Assembly: GCF_963675165.1 (NCBI RefSeq) | Contig: NC_087383.1 | Span: forward strand, 62,001-126,000 | DNA length: 64,000 bases | Source: Halichondria panicea | Taxonomy: Eukaryota; Porifera; Demospongiae; Suberitida; Halichondriidae | Direction: 5' to 3' | Shown here: positions 14,356 through 26,933 of the stretch, one piece after another | Position numbering within the stretch: position 1 is the first letter of the stretch | How the letters are laid out: each line of letters opens with the position of its first letter | The notes under the pieces: model-generated | Databases searched by the model: none | Told to the model about the DNA's origin: nothing | Seen by the model: only the letters and a program-made list of their open reading frames with translations | Program-made: the position numbers and the translations under genes

Positions 14356-14515
14356 AAACCTTCCACTGTGTTGCAGAACCATCGCGAGCCTTCCACTGTG
14401 TTACAAAACCATCGCGAGCCTTCCACTGTGTTACAGAACCATCGCGAGCCTTCCACTGTGTTGCAGAACCATCGCGAGCCTTCCACTGTGTTTCAGAACC
14501 ATCGCAAGCCTTCCC
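14356..14515 (+). repeat. 30-bp repeat array, 5 copies, with open frame
   Basis: Five copies of about 30 bp (ACCATCGCGAGCCTTCCACT core). An ATG directly after the 14346 acceptor opens a frame to 14598 with five EPSTVLQNHR-like decapeptides. The multiple-of-three period keeps both strands open, so coding is doubtful. Duplicate at 39803-39962. Confidence 0.65.
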
Positions 14516-16164
14516 GCAGAGCAGTGCAAGCATTCTCTAGCCATGGAAGGATAGAGCTGGATCATCCGACACCGTGCAGGCTGCAAAAGCTATTGTAAGT
14601 TAAAACCGTACCTAGTACCTCTGTAGCTTGTTTTGCAATTGTTGCAGCTAGCTAGCTATAGATAGATTGTTCACTCTGGCGTTTGAGCGTATCCGTGTTG
14701 CGCACTGTTTGTTGAGCATGGAAGGTTTCTGGTTGGATTATTTTGCTCTTGTATTCCTAGTGTTTTAAGTGTGGCCCCTTCTTGACTGTGAGGTGTGTAG
14801 GTCATGCAGCTTAATAGATACATACTTGCCAGCAAGCGTACGTTAAATGCATGTGTGCATGGCTAAACTCGTGTCGACAACGCTTTTTGTTCTGTTAATA
14901 TACGCGTGGCTAAGAGTCTATTACCTACATGGCCTTGAACCCTTTGGTGGGGGAGGGTGGTGTCCGTAGCACTCAAGTAATCATTCAGAATGTGTGTGGA
15001 AGGTTCTTCAACAGTCGGGTTGCAGGAGAGCATCTTCTTATTTTTGAAACTGTTGTCGAACCAGCCTTCGGGGTGCAATGATGGATACTCATGGCATCCC
15101 AGTCTATTGAGGGAGCACTCTGCTGTTAGTACCTGCCTAAAGGGAAAGCAGCACAGGATCCTGCCATAATTGGGAGTGCTAAGATCTCGTTATCAGTTCC
15201 AATAGTTAGTTAGCTAGGATCATTAGAATAGCTAGCTATAATATAGTTAGACAACTGCTTCTTGGCTTATGCTAATCTATTATGACAGCTTTTTTAGGAT
15301 CTTAACTCTGTGCCTCCTGCACATGGAATTGGTAAGTTCAGGCTTTAACTAAACCCTAGGTGTGCCAAGGGAACTGTAGCCTTTGACTGGATTAGTGAAG
15401 AGTAGTCTTGAGCACTTGTGCAAGCCTTGCATGCCAGGCTTGTTGCAACTGGAGTCGACAAGGGCTTCAAGAGCAAGGAGGTGTTGTCTCTGTGAGTCTA
15501 CTGTTGTTGAACCATCCCACACATTCTGGTTGATTACTTCTGTGCTCAGTTAATGGTACTCACATGCAGTCACAGGGTCCCTTTAGTTTATTATGCCCTT
15601 ATTGTATTAGTCCCTTGAGCAAGGAAACTACTGGTGAGAATGTTCTCAATGGTGGTAAGAATGTTGTCAGTTCTGGTGGTGTTTGGTTCGTTTCTACAGT
15701 TGTGGAGATTTGTTGATGATCGGTTTTGTTTGAACTGCTGCGCTCAATGTAACCATGCATTTTGCTTGTTCTCTTGCAGCCACAATGCACACAACACAGC
15801 TCCTACTAGCTAATGTACTAGTGTTCCATTCTCTCACTGCTTTTGTCTCCTCTCTCCCCCAGGTACAGACAAGTCATGTTGCTCTTGGGACTGAGGGAGG
15901 ATTACAATGACTGCATGTTTGTATCATTATTTTTATTGCAGATACTGAAGGGGTGGGGCTTAATTGTACACCCCCACATCTCTTGTCTTAGGGGAGGGGC
16001 TCGATATCATTGCCCACTACTATCATTGCACGTGTTTAGTTTCCATTATGGCTATGTAGTGCGGTATACATCCTGTGTAGGTGGATTGTCACTGCATAGA
16101 GAAAAGATAAGTATAATAATTATAATTATGGCTACATGTACCATACAACTTTGCTCTCTGTGCA

Positions 16165-17085
16165 GGTTGATTGTGTGTGGAGGAGCCACTGTAACAGCAT
16201 ACACACAGATGAGTAGCTAGCTATGTTGTGTGGCAAGTCTTTCATGCTCTCTGTGTAGGTTGATTGCATGTGGAGGAGCCACTGTAACAGCATACACACA
16301 GATGACTAGCTAGCTATGTTGTGTGGCAAGTCTTTCATGCTCTCTGTGTAGATTGATTGCATGTGGAGGAGCCACTGTAACAGCATACACACAGATGAGT
16401 AGCTAGCTATGTTGTGTGGCAAGTCTTTCATACTCTCTGTGTAGGTTGATTGCATGTGGAGGAGCCACTGTAACAGCATACACACAGATGAGTAGCTAGC
16501 TATGTTGTGTGGCAAGTCTTTCATACTCTCTGTGTAGGTTGATTGCATGTGGAGGAGCCACTGTAACAGCATACACACAGATGAGTAGCTAGCTATGTTG
16601 TGTGGCAAGTCTTTCATACTCTCTGTGTAGGTTGATTGCGTGTGGAGGAGCCACTGTAACAGCATACAGATGAGTAGCTAGCTATGTTGTGTGACAAGTC
16701 TTTTATGCTCCCCTGTGTAGGTTTGATTGTGTGTGGAGGAGCCACTGTAACAGCATACACACAGATGAGTAGCTAGCTATGTTGTGTGACAAGTCTTTCA
16801 TGCTCTCTGTGTAGGTTGATTGTGTGTGGAGGAGCCACTGTAACAGCATACACACAGAGGAGTAGCTAGCTATGTTGTGTGGCAAGTCTTTCATGCTCTC
16901 TGTGTAGGTTGATCTGTAACAGCATACACACAGATGAGCAGCTAGCTATGTTGTGTGACAAGTCTTTCATGCTCTCTGTGCAGGTGCAGGTTGATTGCGT
17001 GTGGAGGAGCCACTGTAACAGCATACACACAGATGAGCAGCTAGCTATGTTGTATGGCAAGTCTTTCATGCTCTCTGTGTAGGTT
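16165..17085. repeat. 93-bp minisatellite, about 10 copies
   Basis: Tandem units of 93 bp (core GGAGGAGCCACTGTAACAGC, then GATGAGTAGCTAGCTATGTT), some shortened. 93 is divisible by three, so the minus strand stays open across several units as a repeated 31-aa pattern; this is probably fortuitous. Duplicate at 41612-42532. Confidence 0.9.
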
Positions 17086-17625
17086 GATGCTGAGTATGCT
17101 CAAGGCAATGGTTCTGGCAGTAACAAACAGTTAACTCTGATGCACAGCAATCAATATCATTGTAACAAGTCATTCATACTTCAATCATTAAACTATTTTT
17201 GTAATCTTAGAAATTGTAATTCAGTACAGAAACTGTTATCAATCCTTCAAAGTTTGTCGTTTAAATTCTTGTCCTGTGACACTTAATTAACATTGAGACA
17301 ATCAACTTTCCACAAAGCAGGGGGGTACATAAAATAATTAGCCTCCTTTACAAGGCCTCAATCTTCAGTGCGGTCTGGAATCGAGACTAATTACAATAAT
17401 GTGGCCGCCTCACTAGATCTAGCTTCGATTCCAGGTCACTAGTTTTAGCTGTGGGTAAAGATCATTAATCAACCAACCACTATTTAATAGTCTATTGAGG
17501 CATAATTACACGACCTTTGTTTTATCAACCAAAATGATAAAATAATGATTCAATTTCAACTCTACAATCTAACCACTCTTAATATTCCTAATCTCAGAAT
17601 AATAGTCATTAGTTAATAGTTCAGA

Positions 17626-19032
17626 CTATGAATAGAATGTGAGCACTGATGCTTGGTTGCCCCTCATGAGTAGAACGGGCGGCAAGTCTGCACTCAGTGT
17701 CTCTAGCCAGCTCAGGTAGGTACGAGCAGATACACTGCGCTGAGGCACTGATATAGTCCTGTGTGTGGGCGGGTATGTGGTGTGAGGGTGTGTGTGGTGT
17801 GGGGTGTGGTGATGCTTACATGACAATGAGTTTGGCTTCACTGGAGTATACTCTGAGGAGCTCACCCAGGCGAATGTGTCGCAGTGTCTATAGAGAGAGT
17901 GAGTGGGTGGAGTGGGTGGAGTGGGTAGAGTGCTCACCTTCTTGTCTAACTCCTTGAGGTCCGAGCTGGCCTCTCCAAGTGGCAGCTGATGATACTTATC
18001 AATGCTGGGAAACAAGTAGTTAATTTATGACTATAGTGTGGATACTTGTTACTGGTACCGGTACATAACATTTCTAATCAAACTAACGACGGTGTGTTGA
18101 GAACAGTACCTCTCTGGAGTGGGTCGGTTGTTGACTCCAGGCACTTCAATCACTTCAGAGAAATCAATCCTGAACTTTCTCAATAGTCCAGTCATCCTGA
18201 GAGGGAGTGGGTGTGGTCAACCACACCCACAATAGACGACTCACCTTAGTTTAGCTTGGTCTATGTTCCTAGAGGAACCAGCAGTGAATATCCTGAGTTT
18301 GCATTTACGCCACTTCTGACTACGAGAGAGGAGGAAAGGCAGGAGAATGGCCAGTCCTGAGGGGGGGGGGGGGGGGGGAGTAAAGGAGGGGGGTAGTACA
18401 TGTATAGGGGGGGGCTAGTAAAGGAGGGGGTAGTATGGGGGGGTTAGTATTGTACCTCCATCGTCATAGAGCCACCAGACATCGATGAATCCTTTCTCCT
18501 GAGACTTCTCAAAACGAGAAGGCATGGTAACTATCTCAGGATGTGATGACTCAGCACTTTCCTGATCTGCTAGAGCAGGATCTTCCCCGTCCTGATCCAA
18601 TCTAGTGGGGCATTGGATACCATGGCAACAGGACACACCCACTTACCTCCCCTCGTCTTCCATAGCACGGCTATAACTGTCCAATGAGCTCACATCATCG
18701 TCATTGATGGGCTGATATGATCTTTGACCCAGGAATGGGGAACGAGATTGTACTTTAGCCGTGGGTAGAGGAACGTCTGCACAAGCACATACTCACTAAA
18801 CACACACCCACACACAATTCCTCACCGGAGTAAGAGGTGGACGGAGGGGGCGTGGTCTCCATCAGAGGCACGGATGTGATATCGAGTGTGGGGCGGCGCT
18901 TGACCACACTCTCACCATCCTGCTGGCCTTGCACATCCATCCTCTCAGTGGCATCAAAACCAGCTCTCAGCCGAAATATCACCACACCAAACTGTGAGTC
19001 AAACCCATCGCTGTGTGTATGTGTGTATATGT

Positions 19033-19097
<65 letters not shown>

Positions 19098-19111
19098 GCG
19101 TGCGTGCGTGC

Positions 19112-19154
<43 letters not shown>

Positions 19155-22100
19155 AATTATGGGCAAAATATCCAAGTACATGTACTGTGTATCGTATAAT
19201 TAGGCGGGTTTCCTTTATTAGAGTATGCCCCTCCCCTTTCACTTACTAGAGCAGCGACACGTATTCTTGTATCTCCAAGTCAGAGCACTTGGTCCAGTTG
19301 TTCTTGAAACCCACTACTAAAGTGTTAGGCCGTATCTTCCCCAGCCCTGACAACTGCAGGGGAGGACATGTACACACACACACCTAGTCACACCTAGCAC
19401 TTACCTGTACTAGGTTCTGTACTCCCTCACGCAGTGTACGAGCAGCTACTATATTGTGGAAGGCCTTCACCTGTCAACACACACACAGAGAATGGATGAA
19501 TGGAATACAGTCGTAGTAGTAGTGGTAGCTCACCTTCTCCCTCTTGAGCCAAGCAATCTGCAGGAGGTTCTGAGAATGGAGCTGCTTCCTGAGTGCCTCG
19601 TAGTCTCCCTGTGTGGGTGGGAGTGTGTGTGTGTGTGTGTGGGAGTGTGTGGGTGGTGGTGTGTGTGTGTGAGTGTGTGTGTGGGAGTGTGTGAGTGGTG
19701 GTGTGTGTGTGTACTCACCAGGAGGACTTGCCCACAGACCATGACTCCAGAGTCTCTGCTGATATGAGACACAAAGTGTATGAGGTCAGGTCTTGAGGAG
19801 GGGGGGCCAGTCAACACCAAGAACTGAGGTCTGCACATACATGGTGGGGGAAATATTAACAAAGTGATGGTCAATGGAATTCATACTCATAGTTGCATAC
19901 GAGGAAGTGATCAGATGACCCAGACACAATGACCACACACAACACCAGAAACCACCTAATAGCGCCATACAGGATGTAACACTGGCCCAAAAATAGCTGA
20001 GACGACAGTGGACTTTGAACTATAGCCAACAATAACACAAGACAAGATGTCAGCTACAGAAGGTAAGTTGTCATATCTACCAATAACAACATGGTGTACA
20101 ATAACAGCAGTGTAGTACCATGAACACAATTAACTAACCGACAAGCCATCAATGTATTGTACATGAGCAACCCTGCCCCCCCCCCCTCAGAGCTAACAAT
20201 GTATTGTACATGAGCAATCCTGCCCCCCCTCAGAGCTAACATGTATTGTACATGAGCAACCCTGCCCCCCCCCTCAGAGCTAACAATGTATTGTACATGA
20301 GCAACCCTGCCCCCCCCCCCCTCAGAGCTAACAATGTATTGTACATGAGCAATCCTGCCCCCCCTCAGAGCTACTAGATCCTAGCTGTCTCCGTGATCTG
20401 CTACAAGACACTGACAAAGCCAACACTAAGTGGTACAACATTGGCCTACAGCTAGGAGTGCTTGCCCATGTTCTGGACGGCCTCAGGATACAGTACCAGA
20501 ACAACTCTAGCGACTGCTACAGAGAGACCCTCAAGGAATGGTTGAATGGAGGGGAGGCCAGCTGGAGGAAACTCAGTCAAGCACTCAGTAGCAACACTGT
20601 CCGGGAGCACAAGCTAGCCAAGGAGATACACAAGAAGCTACTGCCCACCCAAGCAGAACAAGGTACAGAGTACACAGCTAGCCATCGTATATCTAACCAC
20701 ACCCACCCACCCACCCCCTCTTTCATACAGACACAGACACAACAAGGAAGCTGTCAAGTTCTGTGGATAGTTCCAACTCTAGTCTGAATGACATCAGTCC
20801 GTATGGTTGTGGGTGTGGTCAGTGTACCTTCACCACGTATGTGGAGGTGGGGTGTTCACAACCCACCCACTCCACAAGCTCCTTCCCATTCCTCAACATT
20901 GATGCCCTCACAGGAAGTGAGAGGCAGATATTACACGGACGATTATACGAAGAGTTTGAGCAGATCTGCTATAAGTTCTCGAGGTTCACCCGAGCAGTAT
21001 GCGAGTCTCTCATAGAGAGGTCTGTACCACTCAAGAAACTGGAGCGTTCGCTACGTGATCTCAAAGCATTTCAACCAACCTACTCAGAGAGCCCACTGTT
21101 ACAGGAGAGGTTTAGAGAGCTCAAAGATGCGCAAGACATTGACGACGTGTTCGATATTCTCACTGACTACACTTCCTTCTTTAACTACAGTATTATAGAG
21201 CATATAGTACGGGAGCATGGCGGGAGTGGTGACCAAGGAGCGCTCACGCTCTATCAAGACCACCTCATGGACTATTGTAAGAGGAACATCTTCGAATGCC
21301 CCACCTACTCACCCCTCAAGAGAGGACTAGCTACACTCGTGCTCAAACTAGAAGATGAGATTGTGGAGAATGGGAACATGAAGCATCTAAGTCAGCTAAC
21401 AGCGCGAGTATCACGTACCCTGTGTCTGAGTAGATATGCTCTCAACCTGTGTAGCGTGGAGAGGGGGTGTGTGCAGTGTGTGTATCAACTACCAGTGGGC
21501 GTGGCTCGGCAGATGCTACCCTTGTCACAGTCACAGAGGGACGAGCTTACTAGTATGGGTGTGGTCAAACTAGTCTGTGGTAGAGAGAGCTACAAGTTCA
21601 CCCAGGAGGTGAGTGGCAGCCAGACTAATGTGAGGGGGAGGGGGTTAATAGACACACACACACACCCACACAGAGTACAGACCCCCCACCACCACCCATA
21701 CCACGAAGAACAAGCAGTTTAAGAACAAGCAGTTTAAAAGGTACACATCTATAAAAATGCTCGAATCACAATCCAATGCTACTATTATTAGACCACACAC
21801 ACATACGCCCACACACGCCCACCCACACATACACACAGGACCGGCTGACCCCCCACAGGCTACAGTGTGTGAGTCAGTTGTCATGGAGACCCATCCGTGG
21901 TACCATGGCAACATCTCTCGTGACGAGGCAGAGGAGCGACTCAGAGGGACACAAGTGGACAGCTTCCTCATACGTCGTAAGGAGGGGGCGGGAGTGTATG
22001 CTCTATCAGAGATCTACAACAGCAGTCCCAAACACTACATCATGAGGAAGAGTAACGGAGTCTATCAGAGCGTGTATTCACTGGAGAACAAGGCCTTCCC

Positions 22101-25100
22101 CAACATACCAGCTTTAGTGGAGTATTTACAACTCAAGTTCTTCTTTCAGCCATGTCAGAGAAAACGTGAGCAGTTGTAATATCCTCAGCTAGAATACACA
22201 AGAGGTAGCTGGTAAAAAGTAGCCTCTGACCTTTGACCCCCCCCCCCCCACACACACACACAGTACCCCCCACCGAGATGATACAGTTACATGAGGTTGA
22301 CTGGGTCTCCACAAAGACCACCGACGACTACACGGGGGACAGTGGGTTTGGTACTGGAACTGGAGATGATGGATTTACCACGGCCCTCCCTACTAGTGGG
22401 TGTGGCAGTGGGAGGGGTCAAGAATACACACACCTACATAGAGAGAGCCTAGAGCAAGAGAAGCCATACACACAAGTACAGAGGAGTGACGACTACAAGG
22501 ACTACAAGGAGATCGGAGATATACAAGAGCAGAGAGGACCAATCAGATCCAGTCATGTGACAACACATCCTCAGACATTACCACCCCTTTATGAAAGAGT
22601 ATCGACTACACTATAGCTAATACTAACCAACTAACGTGCGTGCTGCCTTTACCACATATAACTGTATAATTATCATAATGATCACTTATAATCACTTATA
22701 ACATTGCAGTTAAAGCGTACTTCTGAAATCAGATAATCTAACTAGATTATGGGCAAAGGCATTTCAGACCTAGCTCATTGTATAGCAGCGCTGTTGCAAA
22801 TAGCTCTCAATTACACGAAGGAGGAGGTTGTAGTTGAACATCTATCAACAGCTATAATTTTAGTATCGTTGATCCAATCTAAAAAATTTTATGATTTTCT
22901 GAAAGCTTAGAAAGAGACCTTTCAAATGATGTGTTTAAATCCAAAATTTAGTCGGGGCCATTATTTGACATTTTTCGGCCTTGGACCATGGGCTATTATC
23001 CATGGTATCGCCAAATTGGCAAATAGTTTAATCGCTCAAATAATTATAAAATTTGATGACACCATTTGAAAGGTCTCTTTCTAAGTTTTCAGAAAATCAC
23101 AAAATTGTTGAAATTGAATCCACAGAATTCAAGTTATGGCAGCTGAAAGAGTCCCCAAACCATTCATTATAAACGGGAGCGGGTAGTTGAACATCTTTCA
23201 ATAGCCATTAACTTTAGTATCATTGACCCAATGTAATGATTTTCTGAAAGCTCAGAAAGAGACCTTTCAAATAATGTGTTAAAGTTACCTGAAGTTCTTG
23301 ACGTGGATGTCCAGCTTCTCCAGTTTGAGGAGGTTCTTGAGAGAGTAGCTGTAGAGGAACGCTTGAGTGGAGGATCCCCAGTTGACGTCTGCATGGGGGG
23401 GGGTATGATGGGACCACACACATGCATGGGGGGGTATGATGGGACCACACACATGCATGGGGGGGGTATGATGGGACCACACACATGCATGGGGGGGGTA
23501 TGATGGGACCACACACATGCATGGGGGGGGTATGATGGGACCACACACATGCATGGGGGGGTATGATGGGACCACACACATGCATGGGGGGGGTATGATG
23601 GGACCACACACATGCATGGGGGGGGTATGATGGGACCACACACATGCATGGGGGGGGTATGATGGGACCACACACATGCATGGGGGGGTATGATGGGACC
23701 ACACACATGCATGGGGGGGGTATGATGGGACAACACACATGCATGGGGGGGGTATGATGGGACCACACACATGCATGGGGGGGTATGATGGGACCACACA
23801 CATGCATGGGGGGGTATGATGGAACCACACACATGCATGGGGGGGTATGATGGGACCACACACGAAGGGAGAGTCCCCTACCTGGCTTGAGGAAGTCTAG
23901 TAGCTTGTACAGAGCAGCCACAATAGCCAGTGTGATAAGAGCGTAGTACCAGCGGATGATGAACATGATAGCGAGACAGATTACCGCACCTACCAGTGCC
24001 ACCCATTGGTTGTACAGCTTGAACGCTGGACGCCAACCTATGTGTGTGTGTGGAGGGGATGGGTGTGAGAGTTGGTGTGGGAGTGGAGGGGGAGTACCTG
24101 GTGACTTGGCAAAGGAGGCAGCAAAGCACGAGTAGTTGATGAGTGTGTAGGCCATAAGGAAGAATATGGATATGACCAATGCTATCTCGTTCAGGCTGCC
24201 TACACATCACATGACAGTCACATGATCATGAGGTATTGTCATATGACTAGCTTACCAATTAGGATAAAGCCCACGCCAATAAAGAAGGCAAGGAAGTATG
24301 CTCGTACTGGCTCAGTCCCGGAGCGCCCACCCCCCTTGGCAAAGATGTGGATGAAGGGAAAGATGCGATCCTGACACACACGTTGGAAGACCTTGGGTGC
24401 GCTCACGAGGCTAGTGAGGGCAGAGGAGATGGTGGCAGCAAATATACCAGCAGTGATGATGGGACCAAAGCCAGACACCATCTCTGTCACCTGTGTGGGG
24501 GGGGGTACTGCATGAGAGACTGTGGGGGTACTGAGTGTGGAGACTGTGGGGGGTACAGACTGTGGGGGGTAGCTCACCTGGAAGTTGTTGAGGAGGCCAA
24601 AATCACACGAGGTTTTATTAATGAGACTCAGGAAGCCTGGATCACACAAGGAGCGTAGATTAGCCGGCTCACTGTCGCCATAGAGACAGTCCACTGTTAC
24701 ACAATAGTCACACGCACACTCTAGATCACATGACCCGAAGTTAGCCGTGAAGTTATAGGGTGTGATCCCACAAGTATCTCCCATGGCAATGGTAGTGTTA
24801 ATGAACACCGTTTGATTGTTACAGGATGTGTTGTTAAGAAAGTTTCCCAGGAACTGAGCGGGTTCCCCAGGAGCATCTCTGATGACAGTGCTAGCAGCAA
24901 CCCAGGCCACAGCTAGGTACACCACTGTGGTGATACCAATAGCGAGGAGAGTGCCTTTAGGGATGGCTGTCTGGGGGTTCTGGGGAGAGGGGGTACCATT
25001 TAAACACAACACACACACACACACCCACACCCACACACCCACACCCACACACAGTGTACCTTGAGATCTCCTGAGATGTTAGCTCCAGCCAATATTCCAG

Positions 25101-26933
25101 TAGCTGCTGGGAAGAACACGGCAAATGCTGCAAAGAAACAACCGATCCCATCACCTGAAGCACAGCTGAGATCACCTGACTCAGGGCGGAAGATTGGGAC
25201 AAAGTTGGTAGTAAAGGTTTCACCTGTAGAGAGAGTGATTATCAGTACCATCAGTGATTAGACTACTCACCACTGTACCCTGTGAACCCTCGCTGTGTCT
25301 CCTGAGAGTCTGGACCACGATACAAGAAGGTACCAATGACAAAGTTAGTGATGGCCACAAGAAGAATAACAAGCAGCACAATCTGAATCTGTAGTAGTGT
25401 ATGAGAGTGTGCGAGCAATTCACTTGTAAAAGTCCCCAAGAGGGAATCGAACCCACACATTGCCTATCACCTGATCTGCGAAGCCACCACCCTAACCACT
25501 AAGCCACACCTATTCTACCCTACCCAGACTTTACAGGAGTGAGACATGCATATAGTGTGGCTTACAATGGCCTCCCAGTCCAGGCCTATGAGAGTGAGAC
25601 ATGCATATAGTGTGGCTTACAATGGCCTCCCAGTCAAGGCCTATGAGAGTGAGACATGTATATAGTGTGGCTTACAATGGCCTCCCAGTCAAGGCCTATG
25701 AGAGTGAGACATGCATATAGTGTGGCTTACAATGGCCTCCCAGTCAAGGCCTATGAGAGTGATGATGAGTAGCAATATGATCAACAAGACTCCAACCACA
25801 CGAATATCATTAGTACGATCTCCAGTGAAACTAACTCCATTCTCCTGTGTAGGGAGGGTACTGGTAGAGGGCGGTTATTAACAGAGGGTGGTTTTATACT
25901 CACGATGATGAGGTCAGCGACAGTCTCTGCGAACCCCACCACATACAGCGCTATGGCAACAGCATTAGCCAATGAGAACAGTATACCAATAGCTCCGCCT
26001 GTATTGGGATTACCATGACAACACATATATATATTACACAGCTATCATGTGACATACCAAACTCAGGTCCGAGGCTCCTGGATATCAGATAGTAAGCACC
26101 GCCACCTTTGACCTCTCCATTGGTGCATATAGCGGACATTGATAGGGTGGTGATTACCGTGACAACGGTGGACAGTAGGATGACAAGAGAAGCCAATCCA
26201 ATACCAGCTTGGCCAGTCACCCAACTCAATCGAATAAAGAGCATGACTCCCCATATATTGAGCAAGCAGCGGATCTGAGGGGGTGGGGCTAATGACACGC
26301 TAATGGTTGCTATGGTTACTCACTAGGACTCCAGCAATCCAGCCAAACTTCTTGGGCTTCTTTGGTTTGTTGGACGTGTTCTTTTTCCATATCTGCCACT
26401 TCTTGCGTGGAGGGGGAGCTACCTCATCACCTCCGTCCACCTCCTCCTGTCCATGACAGAGAGGGGGATAAATACACACAGGTTTGGTTGATAAGTGCTT
26501 ACCTCTGCTGTGAGGCTCTGGTTCATAGTGTCAGTGCGTCCCTCACGGAGGTGGTCTAGAGTGGGGCGTGGCTTATTATCTGCAGTGTCAGCAGACTGTC
26601 TATAATACAGTGTCATGGGTACGGCCTCGGCAGTGTTGTAACCCAGTGTGAGGTCCCCTGTCCCTGTGGGGGGTACGTCCATCTCCCCGGGGGGTACCTC
26701 ATCCACATCAGCCACTTCAAACCTGCACAAGTGTCAGGGGGGGGGGGGTATATGTACAGACCAGGGGGTGGGTTGTGTGGGGGTTGGTTGTGTGTGTACA
26801 GAGCTAGCCTTTACCTGAGATGAGGTGAGTCTCCTCTCTGTAGTTCTTGGTGTGTACTGACGTTGAGGACGGCCGGAGCCCCGCCCACTCTCACAAGCTC
26901 CACATCTCCACTATCAGCACCAGGTACACTCAT
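17626..26933 (-). CDS. SLC12A2-like: Na-K-Cl cotransporter (SLC12A1/2/3 clade), unit 1
   Basis: Predicted 1150 aa in 25 exons, start at 26933. Exons (5'-3'): 26933-26815, 26722-26503, 26446-26324, 26274-26058, 25998-25904, 25844-25731, 25388-25271, 25223-25060, 24979-24578, 24490-24256, 24199-24098, 24037-23882, 23388-23289, 19830-19719, 19608-19534, 19470-19405, 19353-19247, 19010-18826, 18776-18647, 18601-18456, 18356-18245, 18196-18110, 18004-17938, 17887-17820, 17758-17626. It moves Na+, K+ and Cl- together across the plasma membrane. Evidence: RFEV near residue 40 (SPAK/OSR1 docking RFxV), [14 protein letters not shown] (TM1), [39 protein letters not shown], and the family ending [19 protein letters not shown]. 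Exon 9 encodes a long Cys-rich, N-glycosylation-site-rich loop (NNTS, NQT, NFT, NKT). Intron 13 holds an opposite-strand gene. NKCC versus NCC subtype is not certain. Confidence 0.94.
19019..19150. repeat. TG/TGCG microsatellite at SLC12A intron 17
   Basis: Long TG run with an inner GCGT block; on the minus strand it ends in CACACAG against SLC12A exon 18. Unit 2 (44462-44594) is a few repeats shorter. Confidence 0.9.
20047..22616 (+). CDS. Death domain-SH2 adapter with tyrosine tail, nested gene, unit 1
   Basis: Predicted 644 aa from exons 20047-20062, 20369-20662, 20731-21608, 21674-21740, 21839-22165 and 22264-22616. Residues about 8-100 fit a Death-fold domain ([20 protein letters not shown], then [18 protein letters not shown]). 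Residues about 160-310 are a helix-rich region ([34 protein letters not shown]) that I do not recognise. A Pro-rich/RTSSL linker follows, then an SH2 domain at about 437-527: [16 protein letters not shown] and FLIRRKE, which keeps the phosphotyrosine-binding arginine. The tail has Tyr motifs YTHL, YTQV, YKEI and YERV; YTHL and YTQV are 10 residues apart, an ITAM-like layout. No transmembrane segment or enzyme domain is seen, so a cytoplasmic adapter joining death-fold and tyrosine-kinase signalling is the likely role (inference). The gene lies entirely inside SLC12A intron 13 on the opposite strand. Confidence 0.83.
20146..20368 (+). repeat. Minisatellite repeating a 3' splice acceptor, 5 copies
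   Basis: Five 44-48-bp units (AATGTATTGTACATGAGCAA, then C-run, CTCAGAGCTA) in intron 1 of the Death/SH2 gene. Every unit carries a C-rich tract and CAG|AGCTA identical to the true exon 2 acceptor at 20368. Unit 2 counterpart: 45590-45812. Confidence 0.9.
22740..23287. repeat. AT-rich fold-back dispersed element
   Basis: Contains GATTTTCTGAAAGC followed by AGAAAGAGACCTTTCAAA, the reverse complement of that module about 130 bp later, and then a second direct copy. It can fold as a long hairpin and stops at the SLC12A exon 13 donor. A related copy lies in GON4L intron 15 (31195-31435). Transposon type not determined; non-coding. Confidence 0.7.
23396..23868. repeat. 31-bp G-rich minisatellite in SLC12A intron 12
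   Basis: About 15 copies of TATGATGGGACCACACACAT followed by GCATGGGGGGG, varying mostly in G-run length. Long open frames on both strands (Cys/His/Pro-rich on minus) come from the repeat period and are not genes. Unit 2: 48832-49332. Confidence 0.95.
25428..25512 (-). repeat. tRNA-derived SINE head in SLC12A intron 6
   Basis: The minus strand reads GGTGTGGCTTAGTGGTTAGG (A-box-like) then GGGTTCGATTCCC (B box), closely related to the copy at 611-695. Duplicate at 50900-50984. Confidence 0.65.
25555..25765 (-). repeat. Tandem duplication of SLC12A exon 6 end and donor, 4 copies
   Basis: Four copies of a 55-bp unit containing the last codons of exon 6 (GGCCTTGACTGGGAGGCCAT) and the GTAAGCC donor. 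The frame needs only the first copy (donor at 25730); the others are decoy donors. Duplicate near 51027-51237. Confidence 0.88.

Larger units (their letters stand above)
13852..17625. other. Repeat-rich interval between NCBP1 and SLC12A 3' ends
   Basis: 3.8 kb without a recognisable conserved protein. It holds an NRF1-like palindrome (13969), a plausible short exon ending in a GTGAGT donor (about 14211), a TTTTTTGCAG acceptor at 14346 followed by a 30-bp repeat array, and a large 93-bp minisatellite (16165-17085). A spliced non-coding or small-peptide transcript starting near 14000 is possible but not shown. Confidence 0.6.

Noticed and set aside
14289-14598. Secreted repeat peptide gene (hydrophobic start at 14289)
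   Set aside because: The hydrophobic part overlaps a pyrimidine-rich intron end; no family, and the 30-bp repeat alone explains the open frame.
16165-17085. CRISPR-like array (regular 93-bp repeats)
   Set aside because: No repeat-spacer alternation, whole units are repeated, and the host is an animal.
23167-24179. Cys/His/Pro-rich frames of 190-320 residues over the G-rich minisatellite
   Set aside because: They run through a 31-bp intronic array; only the flanking SLC12A exons (23882-24037 and 23289-23388) are conserved.
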